A stretch of 9,908 nt of DNA from DATGSF01 sp035302865 (GTDB lineage Bacteria; Bacteroidota; Bacteroidia; Chitinophagales; Chitinophagaceae): the NCBI GenBank assembly GCA_035302865.1, contig DATGSF010000251.1:1-9908 (forward strand), given 5' to 3'. This document shows, piece after piece, positions 1 through 5,914 of the stretch. A model generated the notes under the pieces. It did no database searches. It was not told where the DNA came from and was given only the letters and a program-made list of their open reading frames with translations. The translations under genes and the position numbers were made by a program. Position 1 is the stretch's first letter, and each line of letters starts with the position of its first letter.

Positions 1-437
1 GCTTCCACATTTCTTGTGATTTTACTTTCAATCAAACTTGGTTTGACAAGTTCTAAGGAAACTGTGATTTCTTCAGGATTTCTGTCAAATTTGCCAATTC
101 TAATTTGCACTTCATCTAATTGGCGTGCTCCTGCATGGGAAAGCATTGTAAAATTATGTTCAACGAATGCACCATTTTCTATATAAACTGTTGTGCTATC
201 TGTTTTCATTCCCGTAAATCGACATATTAGAGAACGTTTGCCTTCTGGTAATTTAAGTGAATAATTACCTTCTTCATCTGTAGTTGTACCTAAAGTAATA
301 TCCCCTCGGAAAATGATCGTGGCATTTACCAAAGGGATATCATTTTCATCTTTAACAGTGCCAAAAACAGTACCTTCTTGAGAAAAACCTAGAAAGTTTA
401 AAAATAATATAAAGCAAATGCTTAATGTTATACGCAT
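1..437 (-). CDS. TonB-dependent receptor, N-terminal part (runs off the window)
   Basis: Only the first 145 codons and two bases lie in the window; the gene continues past base 1. The ATG at 437 opens a signal peptide (hydrophobic residues 3-18, then FSQ and likely cleavage before EGTVFG). Residues about 21-98 form a carboxypeptidase-D-like regulatory beta-sandwich (GTVKDEND, then TTTDEEGNYSLKLPEG), the usual N-terminal domain of Bacteroidota outer-membrane receptors. Residues 107-145 (LDEVQI, later VKPSLIESKITRNVEA) resemble the run-in to a receptor plug domain. By family, such receptors are outer-membrane beta-barrels that import a bound ligand using TonB energy. No SusD gene is visible on the side that can be seen. 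The gene starts 29 bp after the secreted PCMD-like protein on the same strand, so co-transcription is likely. The ligand cannot be told. A DUF5686-type or other barrel with the same N-terminal domain is the main alternative. Confidence 0.8.
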   Translation of the reverse strand, partial: MRITLSICFILFLNFLGFSQEGTVFGTVKDENDIPLVNATIIFRGDITLGTTTDEEGNYSLKLPEGKRSLICRFTGMKTDSTTVYIENGAFVEHNFTMLSHAGARQLDEVQIRIGKFDRNPEEITVSLELVKPSLIESKITRNVE

Positions 438-466
438 TTTAAAGATGATTTTATATGTTGTTCTTG

Positions 467-1411
467 TTAAAATATGGCTATTTTCTTAGAAATAATTCCT
501 TTTTTAGTCATAACTTGAAGGATGTACATACCTTTAGCTTGGTTAAAAGGAATGTTATCTTTGAAAATACCATTTTGAATTACCCTTCCGTTGATATCTA
601 TTATTTGATAGGATTCAGCTTTAATAGCATCATTTAAGCGAATATTAATCCAACCATTATTGTAAAATGCCGAAAAATACTTTGAAGAGTTTTCCCATTC
701 TTTTACGCTAATGTCTTCATCTTCATCTTCAGTATTGTAAATTAATTGAATGTCATCAATCCATAACTTTGAACCTGTTTTAGCAATTGTGCTATCTCCA
801 GAAGTTATTACCACAAGTATATAATCTGGATTATCACTACTTAAATATTCAAATGGTACAGAAAATCTTGTCCATTCACTAGCTTCATTTTCTATATCAT
901 ATCTTGCAGTACCAATAGTATTAGCAACTGTTGTTGCATTTGTAGGTAATTGGCCTACATCGCCCGTATGTAATAATACTTCTACTTTACCTCTGTCATT
1001 ATTTTTAGGGGCGTATTTATACCAGCCTGCAATACTATCAGGTCTATCACTAAAAGGAGTGTTCCATTGATCATCATTTACATCAGTAAATACATAACCA
1101 TTTGCAGGATTCATATCTGCATGCACGCGACCATTTGTCATAATACCGTTAGCTGCAATTCCGAAAGCTGATTTTACTTCTAATACAGCACTGTAATTAC
1201 TATTTCTTCCTGCATCTCTACTTAATACCTCTGGTGCTAAAGCAGCTAAAGCATCTGAAGTTTTTATAGAACTCCAATTTTTAGGCTCCATAGTAGGAGT
1301 ACCTTCATTTTCCCATTCTTCAAATCCTGCATTTGGTAATTGAGTTTGCGCTTGACCATAGTTGTAGCTTAACAAAGCAGCTATAGTTATCAATAAAGTT
1401 GATTTTTTCAT
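467..1411 (-). CDS. Secreted PCMD-like protein with T9SS type A sorting domain
   Basis: This 314-residue protein starts with a clear signal peptide (MKKSTLLITIAALL, likely cleavage after GQA at residues 19-21). Residues about 24-226 resemble the PCMD family, a putative carbohydrate-metabolism beta-sandwich: LPNAGFEEWE near the start, a GIMTNGRVHAD segment (89-99), SIAGWYKY (126-133) and a closing KLWIDDIQLIYN (215-226). An acidic linker (EDEDED, 228-233) leads to a C-terminal domain at 238-314, with YQIIDINGRVIQNG and the end KGMYILQVMTKKG..KKIAIF, which fits a T9SS type A sorting signal. The inferred location is the cell surface or outside the cell, after export through Sec and T9SS. No catalytic residues are recognisable, so a ligand-binding role is as likely as an enzymatic one. 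It lies directly upstream of a TonB-dependent receptor gene and probably supplies that receptor with ligand. The domain assignment is by pattern only. Confidence 0.8.
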   Translation of the reverse strand: MKKSTLLITIAALLSYNYGQAQTQLPNAGFEEWENEGTPTMEPKNWSSIKTSDALAALAPEVLSRDAGRNSNYSAVLEVKSAFGIAANGIMTNGRVHADMNPANGYVFTDVNDDQWNTPFSDRPDSIAGWYKYAPKNNDRGKVEVLLHTGDVGQLPTNATTVANTIGTARYDIENEASEWTRFSVPFEYLSSDNPDYILVVITSGDSTIAKTGSKLWIDDIQLIYNTEDEDEDISVKEWENSSKYFSAFYNNGWINIRLNDAIKAESYQIIDINGRVIQNGIFKDNIPFNQAKGMYILQVMTKKGIISKKIAIF

Positions 1412-1683
1412 AAATTAATAAATTTTATATTGTTTTTTTCTCAAATTTCATGCAAGGTAACACTTTTTTTAAAATAAAGACAGTTTAAAATAAGATTTAT
1501 TAGGGCTTACTAATTTTGAAAAAAGCTATTTTCTATTCGATTTTTAAAGAAATTTGTATTCCTTTTTTTTGAAAGGAGTGTTACAGGATACTTTTGATTT
1601 GCCTGTGCTTTTATTAAAGAGGAATTTAAACTGCAATAAAAAATTTTAGATATATCTAGTTGCTATATAATCTTAAGTAGAGT
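1412..1683. other. AT-rich intergenic region between mutS2 and the PCMD gene
   Basis: This 272-bp stretch must hold the end of mutS2 transcription and the promoter of the PCMD/receptor pair, both on the minus strand. No convincing gene was found in it. On the minus strand TTACCTTGC (1460-1452) is a weak -7 candidate for the PCMD gene and would give a leader of about 40 nt; no TTG lies at a fitting distance upstream. On the plus strand there is a better promoter-like pair, TTG at 1569-1571 and TACTTTTG at 1589-1596, with no gene behind it. A loose inverted repeat ACAGG/CCTGT (1583-1587 and 1602-1606) overlaps that element. No riboswitch signature was recognised. Confidence 0.5.
1647..1658 (-). 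terminator. Weak terminator-like palindrome after mutS2
   Basis: TAGATATATCTA is a perfect 12-bp palindrome 26 bp beyond the mutS2 stop. Read on the minus strand it is followed by AAAATTTTTTATT. The stem is almost all A-T and would have to open at its centre to form a loop, so this is a poor terminator. It is listed only because nothing better lies behind mutS2. Confidence 0.2.
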
Positions 1684-3804
1684 TTATTTCTTTTTATTCT
1701 TCTTATTTTTTGTAGATTTCTTAGCTACTACAATCCATTCCTTTAGGTCGACTTGGAAAGGCATTTTCCCTATTTGAATTATAGTTTTTTGATCGGACAT
1801 TTCAATTAAAGTTCCAACTTGATGATTTTTTTCATTTCGCATTAAATCTCCAATTTCAGGTTTTTTAGCTAAAACCTTATAATTCTTATCTGTTTTTTTA
1901 GCAAGTTTTTGATTAGCCTGAATGTGTTTTCGTTTAAATAATATATTTTCAGCAGCAGCAATTACCTCCTTCTTATTTTCTGCGGTTTTCCAGTCATGGA
2001 TTATTTGTTTGAATTTTCTTTCCATATCTTTTAAATAATCCAATTCCTCTTTTTTAATTTTATTTTGTAAACGTAAATATGCTAATTGTTGTTTGTGTTT
2101 CTCTTTATCTGTTAATTCTTGATATTTGGTAATTTGCTCTTGATGGTATTGAATTAACTTATCTAATTCTTTTTCTTTCTTTTTTAGGTTAACTTCTCTT
2201 TTTTCTGATTGATGTAATAGCTTGTCTAATTCAATATGGTCGGTTTGTGCTAAAGATTTAGCTCTTTGAATGGTTTCTTTATCTAAACCTACTCTTTCAG
2301 CAATTTCAAAAGTATAAGAACTTCCAGGCTTTCCAATTATCAATTGATATAAAGGTTGTAAATTCTTTTCATCAAAAGTCATAGCTCCGTTAATAATACC
2401 TGGAACTTTATCCGCCATAACTTTTAAATTTAAATAATGCGTGGTAATAATTCCTAACGCTTTCTTTCTATTTAAACTTTCCACTATAGCTTCTGCAAAA
2501 GCACCTCCAAGAAGGGGGTCTGAACCACTTCCTAATTCATCAATAAAAAACAAGGTGCTACCCGTTGCAAATTGCAAGAATCGTTTCATGTCTTCCAAAT
2601 GTGCGCTATAGGTACTTAATTCATTTTCAATTGATTGTGTGTCTCCAATATGCACCATCATTTGCTTGAATATACCTACTTCTGAACGATCTGAACAAGG
2701 AATTAATAATCCTGACTGTAACATATACTGTAACAATCCTACTGTTTTCATAGAAACAGTTTTTCCTCCCGCATTAGGACCACTAATGATTAAGATTCTA
2801 TCTTTATTATCTAAATGTAGATTTATAGGAACAGTTTTTTTCTTTTTTTCCTGATTTTGCAGCCATAATAAAGGGTGAAAAGCCTCTATGTAAGTAAAGT
2901 TGGGATGTGGAACAAGCTTAGGTAAATTTGCTTTTAATTTGCGTGCTAATAAAGCTTTTGCACGTATAAAATCAAATACTATTGTACGATGATAATAATG
3001 TTCGAGATTATCTATAAAAGGTGCAATGTTTGCTGTTAATTCTCTTAAAATTGCTTGGATTTCTTTTTTTTCTTGAATTTCTAATTCATAAATTCTATTT
3101 TGTATTGGAATTAATGACTCAGGTTCAATAAAAATAATTTTATTAGAATCACTAACACCATGTATGATTCCTTTCACTATTCTTTTAAATTCTGCTTGAA
3201 TTCCTATAGTGCGTCTTCCATTAAGAAAATTTTCGGCAATATCAGCTATATAACCTGCTTTTGCATATTTCCGAATAGTTTGATCGAATTGTTTTCTACT
3301 TTCTATTCTACTATGTTGCAGCTCAGTCCGGATTTGACTTAAGTTTCTACTTGCTCTATCCTTTATTTGTCCTATATCGTCAATTATTGGATGGATTGCT
3401 TGCACTATTTCTTTCTCATAAATAGTGTCTTTTATTAAAAAATATAGATGTGGATATAAATCTTCTCTTCCTTTAAACCATTTAATCTTATCTTGTATAT
3501 CTAAGCATAGTTTTTTTATTTTCAAGAAATTATCTTCTTGCAAAACGCTATTTTCAATTTTTAAAAGCTGTAATTCTTTTTCTAAATTATCCTGAAAATT
3601 GCAGGGTAAATAATCATTACTATCTAAGATCAGTTTATATTCTTGACTTTGATGCAACCAAAAACGAACTTGCTTAAAATTCGAAGATGCTTTAAGCCTT
3701 AAAGAAAGTTTTTTAGCAGCATCTAATTGACAGAAATTTTGAAGTAGAGTTAGTATTTTTTCAAATTCGAGTTTTTCTAAAGCGTCCTTGGGGTACAGTT
3801 GCAT
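1684..3804 (-). CDS. mutS2: MutS2-family ATPase lacking the Smr domain
   Basis: This 706-residue protein belongs to the MutS2 branch of the MutS superfamily. It has no mismatch-recognition domain; the N-terminal 300 residues are the core/clamp region (for example FIEPESLIPIQNRIYELE, 225-242). The ATPase follows: Walker A GPNAGGKT (342-349), signature-like LSTYSAH (396-402), Walker B with IDELGSGSDP (421-430) and the TTH switch histidine (454-456). A Lys/Glu-rich coiled coil covers about 520-640. A KOW-like small barrel covers about 648-693 (EIGDLMRN, then VGTLIEM). The protein ends in a lysine-rich tail (KNKKNKKK), where full-length MutS2 carries an Smr nuclease domain. Known roles of MutS2 are suppression of recombination and, in Bacillus, rescue of collided ribosomes. 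Without Smr, cleavage would need a partner. The gene appears transcribed alone: a terminator lies 57 bp upstream of its ATG. Confidence in the family is high; the exact role is uncertain. Confidence 0.93.
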   Translation of the reverse strand: MQLYPKDALEKLEFEKILTLLQNFCQLDAAKKLSLRLKASSNFKQVRFWLHQSQEYKLILDSNDYLPCNFQDNLEKELQLLKIENSVLQEDNFLKIKKLCLDIQDKIKWFKGREDLYPHLYFLIKDTIYEKEIVQAIHPIIDDIGQIKDRASRNLSQIRTELQHSRIESRKQFDQTIRKYAKAGYIADIAENFLNGRRTIGIQAEFKRIVKGIIHGVSDSNKIIFIEPESLIPIQNRIYELEIQEKKEIQAILRELTANIAPFIDNLEHYYHRTIVFDFIRAKALLARKLKANLPKLVPHPNFTYIEAFHPLLWLQNQEKKKKTVPINLHLDNKDRILIISGPNAGGKTVSMKTVGLLQYMLQSGLLIPCSDRSEVGIFKQMMVHIGDTQSIENELSTYSAHLEDMKRFLQFATGSTLFFIDELGSGSDPLLGGAFAEAIVESLNRKKALGIITTHYLNLKVMADKVPGIINGAMTFDEKNLQPLYQLIIGKPGSSYTFEIAERVGLDKETIQRAKSLAQTDHIELDKLLHQSEKREVNLKKKEKELDKLIQYHQEQITKYQELTDKEKHKQQLAYLRLQNKIKKEELDYLKDMERKFKQIIHDWKTAENKKEVIAAAENILFKRKHIQANQKLAKKTDKNYKVLAKKPEIGDLMRNEKNHQVGTLIEMSDQKTIIQIGKMPFQVDLKEWIVVAKKSTKNKKNKKK

Positions 3805-3821
3805 AATATACTATATTAAAA

Positions 3822-3829
3822 CAAAAGTT
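3822..3829 (-). promoter_or_regulatory. Possible -7 element for mutS2
   Basis: On the minus strand this reads AACTTTTG, one mismatch from the Bacteroidota -7 consensus TAnnTTTG. It would start transcription about 14 nt before the mutS2 ATG. There is no clear TTG at the -33 position, so support is weak. The location between the upstream terminator and the gene is right. Confidence 0.3.
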
Positions 3830-3860
3830 TTATTTTAAAATAAAAAAATCACATAGATAA

Positions 3861-3891
3861 AAAAGCGACGATCAGAACAATCGTCGCTTTT
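3861..3891 (-). terminator. Intrinsic terminator of the nif3/zinc-ribbon operon
   Basis: AAAAGCGACGAT (3861-3872) and ATCGTCGCTTTT (3880-3891) form a perfect 12-bp stem around a 7-nt loop (CAGAACA). Read on the minus strand the stem runs into a T tract and lies 18 bp beyond the stop of the zinc-ribbon gene. The GC-containing core in a very AT-rich setting makes this the clearest regulatory structure on the left side. It separates the operon from mutS2. Confidence 0.9.
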
Positions 3892-3909
3892 AAGTTATAC
3901 AAATTATTT

Positions 3910-4668
3910 TTAAATTTCAGTTGCGTCAAATAATTCTTCATCAATCAATATTCTACCACAATGTTCACAAATGATAATTTTTTTATGTTGGTAGATTTCA
4001 ACTTGCATTTGAGGGGGGATATTATTGTAGCAACCTCCACAAGCATCTCTTAAAACAGGAACTACAGCTAAGCCATTTCTAAAATTATTTCTAATTCTTT
4101 CGTAAGAACGTAATAATCTTTCATCCACTTTTTCCTTAGCCTTTTCTGAAAGAGCATTAATTTCTTTTTCTTCCTTCTCAGTTTCTTTAATAATCTTTTT
4201 TAACTCACTTGCTTTTGATTTAAAGATATCTTCTTTGAATTTTAATAACTCTTTTACGCTATCCTTGTTTTTATTTGTTTCGCTTAATTTAGCTTTTGCT
4301 TCTTTAATATCTTTATCAGCATGTTGTACTTCTAGATTTTGAAATTCAATTTCTTTTTCAATTGCTTGAAATTCTCTATCGTTTTTTACTTCATTTTGCT
4401 GCTCTTCATATCTAGCTATGCTTTCTTTTGCTGTCTTTTTTTCTTCTTCTCTTTTTTTGATAAATTCTTTGATACTATTTATTTTAGCATCTATATTTGA
4501 GATTCGAGTTTTTAATCCTTCTACCTCATCTTCTAAGTCGTTCACTTCCATAGGTAATTCTCCTTTTAAAATACCGATTTCATCCATTTTGGAATCGATT
4601 TTTTGTAATGTAATTACCGCCGTTAATTTTTCTTCAATGGAAAAATCTTTTTTTGATTTTGTTGCCAT
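3910..4668 (-). CDS. Coiled-coil protein with C-terminal C4 zinc ribbon (CT398-like)
   Basis: The protein has 252 residues if started at the ATG at 4668 (MATKSKKDF). A TTG two codons upstream (4674) is in frame but less likely, since an ATG follows at once. Residues about 10-185 are long, highly charged heptad-rich helices and should form an antiparallel coiled-coil hairpin. The C-terminal part has two CxxC pairs, Cys210/Cys213 (ACGGCYNNIPPQ) and Cys234/Cys237 (CEHCGRIL), a C4 zinc ribbon of the zf-RING_7 type. The architecture matches Chlamydia CT398 and its relatives, whose role is unsettled; nucleic-acid or protein binding is proposed. The start lies 6 bp after the nif3 stop, so the two genes are probably translated from one message, which ends at the terminator at 3861-3891. 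The linkage of nif3 with this family recurs in other phyla, as I recall, which suggests a shared function. No enzyme motif is visible. Confidence 0.88.
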   Translation of the reverse strand: MATKSKKDFSIEEKLTAVITLQKIDSKMDEIGILKGELPMEVNDLEDEVEGLKTRISNIDAKINSIKEFIKKREEEKKTAKESIARYEEQQNEVKNDREFQAIEKEIEFQNLEVQHADKDIKEAKAKLSETNKNKDSVKELLKFKEDIFKSKASELKKIIKETEKEEKEINALSEKAKEKVDERLLRSYERIRNNFRNGLAVVPVLRDACGGCYNNIPPQMQVEIYQHKKIIICEHCGRILIDEELFDATEI

Positions 4669-4674
4669 ATACAA

Positions 4675-5784
4675 TTAAATATAATAATTTATTGGATTTG
4701 TATTAATGCTTGTTGCATGAATTGCAAATTTACTGAAATTTTTTTGTAAATAACGACAAATTAATTGAATAGTAAATTGTTCTGATTCAAAATGTCCTAT
4801 ATCTGCTAAAATAATCTCTTCCTCTGCTAAAAAATAATCATGGTATTTTAAATCCCCAGTGATGTATATATCTGCTTTTTGCGCTTTAGCTGTTTCTATC
4901 AAAAAAGCACCAGAACCTCCACATAATGCAACAGTTTTAATTTTAGGTGTTTTTGGAGAATTAGTATGTTTAATAACTTTTAAATTAAAATTTTTCTTTA
5001 CCATTTGTAAAAAATCCTTTAATTCCATTTCTTTCTCTAGCTCTCCTAAAATACCAAAGCCGAAATCTCCTTGTAGGTTTTTTAGGGCAATTATTTCATA
5101 AGCAGGTTCTTCATAGGGATGGGATTTTTTTAATGCTGCAAATACTTTATTTACCAGATAAAAAGGGATTATTACCTCTAATTTCACCTCTTCCACATTC
5201 TCTCGAGGACCTGATGCTTTTCCTATAGTAGGATTGGCATTTTCTGAAGGTTTAAAAGTGCCAATACCTTTGGTTTGAAAACTACATTCACTGTATTCTC
5301 CAATATTTCCAGCTCCTGCTTCAAACAATGCTTGAGCTACTTCTTCTTTATTTGCAATAGGAACATAGGTATAAAGTTTTACTAAACTCTCATTTCTAGA
5401 GGATAATATCTGTTGGTTTTTTAATTGTAATCTATCTGCAATTTCTTTATTAACTCCGTGTATTACACTATCTAGATTTGTATGGATAGTATAGAGAACT
5501 ATATCTTCTTTTATAGCTTTGATTATACATCTTTCTATAAGGTTTTTACCAGAAATTGATTTTATACCTTTAAATATTAAAGGATGATGGCTAATAATCA
5601 AATTGCAGTTTTTTTCAATAGCTTCTTCTAAGACCTCTTCACTAAAATCGAGGCAAACTAAGATGCCTTTACATTTTTGTTGCGTATCTCCAATTTGTAA
5701 ACCCGAATTGTCATAAGATTCTTGTAAAGCAGGAGCTGCCCAATTTTCTAAAGATTGTATGATTTCTTGAATATTTATTTCCAT
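4675..5784 (-). CDS. Nif3-like dinuclear metal-centre protein with central inserted domain
   Basis: This 369-residue protein belongs to the Nif3/YbgI/YqfO family, whose members form hexameric rings with two metal ions per subunit. Expected ligands are in place: His66 and His67 in ISHHPLIF, Asp105 in HTNLD (101-105), and His331 and Glu335 in GHFESEQ. Between the two Nif3 halves, residues about 135-235 form an inserted PII/CutA-like domain, as in the longer YqfO-type proteins (VPIANKEEVAQALFEAGAGN..., ending SHPYEEPAYEI). The length fits that subtype. The biochemical role is open: the family is labelled GTP cyclohydrolase 1 type 2 homolog on the strength of activity reported for one member. It is the first gene of an operon with the zinc-ribbon gene and is divergent from the DUF5686 gene. 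The ATG at 5784 is the only reasonable start, and a -7-like element sits almost on top of it. Confidence 0.93.
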   Translation of the reverse strand: MEINIQEIIQSLENWAAPALQESYDNSGLQIGDTQQKCKGILVCLDFSEEVLEEAIEKNCNLIISHHPLIFKGIKSISGKNLIERCIIKAIKEDIVLYTIHTNLDSVIHGVNKEIADRLQLKNQQILSSRNESLVKLYTYVPIANKEEVAQALFEAGAGNIGEYSECSFQTKGIGTFKPSENANPTIGKASGPRENVEEVKLEVIIPFYLVNKVFAALKKSHPYEEPAYEIIALKNLQGDFGFGILGELEKEMELKDFLQMVKKNFNLKVIKHTNSPKTPKIKTVALCGGSGAFLIETAKAQKADIYITGDLKYHDYFLAEEEIILADIGHFESEQFTIQLICRYLQKNFSKFAIHATSINTNPINYYI

Positions 5785-5788
5785 ACTA

Positions 5789-5796
5789 CAAAGTAA
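5789..5796 (-). promoter_or_regulatory. -7-like element abutting the nif3 start codon
   Basis: On the minus strand this reads TTACTTTG, one mismatch from TAnnTTTG. Only 4 bp separate it from the nif3 ATG, so if it is used the transcript would begin at or within a base or two of the start codon and be leaderless. The same octamer precedes the divergent DUF5686 gene at 5889-5896. A TTTG lies 12 bp upstream, too near for a standard -33 element. Confidence 0.3.
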
Positions 5797-5888
5797 AGAA
5801 TTTTATTGCAAATTCGAAATTTTATATGTTTTCGATGCGTATTTCTTCTACTATTTTTAATAAGTTTTTAAATTATTGATTATTCTAC

Positions 5889-5896
5889 TTACTTTG
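5889..5896 (+). promoter_or_regulatory. -7-like element of the DUF5686 gene
   Basis: TTACTTTG followed by CA matches seven or eight bases of the Bacteroidota -7 region and would give a short leader of about 15 nt before the ATG at 5915. It lies downstream of an in-frame TTG at 5876, which argues against that upstream start. No well-spaced TTG -33 element is visible. Confidence 0.35.
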
Positions 5897-5914
5897 CACA
5901 AAATATTCTTATAT

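Noticed and set aside
1..1411. Polysaccharide utilisation locus
   Set aside because: No SusD, glycoside hydrolase or regulator gene is visible, so the label is not supported by the receptor and PCMD protein alone.
1561..1571. T-tract of eight as a phase-variable site
   Set aside because: It is intergenic, homopolymers are common in this AT-rich DNA, and it lies in no reading frame.
1412..1683. Possible riboswitch (cobalamin or TPP) upstream of the receptor operon
   Set aside because: Neither the B12-box nor the TPP core motif was found on the minus strand, and the region has too little GC for the expected stems.
2639..2854. Open frame of 71 codons on the plus strand
   Set aside because: It is antisense to the conserved ATPase core of mutS2 and has no signal or family likeness.
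4669..4674. TTG start two codons upstream of the zinc-ribbon gene's ATG
   Set aside because: An ATG follows two codons later, giving MATKSKKDF; there is no reason to prefer the rare start.
4418..4678. Open frame of 86 codons on the plus strand
   Set aside because: It is antisense to the coiled-coil gene; its Ser/Phe/Ile-rich translation is what the reverse complement of Lys/Glu-rich helices gives.
5876..5914. In-frame TTG start that would add 13 residues to the DUF5686 protein
   Set aside because: It lies upstream of the -7-like element at 5889-5896 and would place a second hydrophobic stretch before a signal peptide that is already good from the ATG at 5915.
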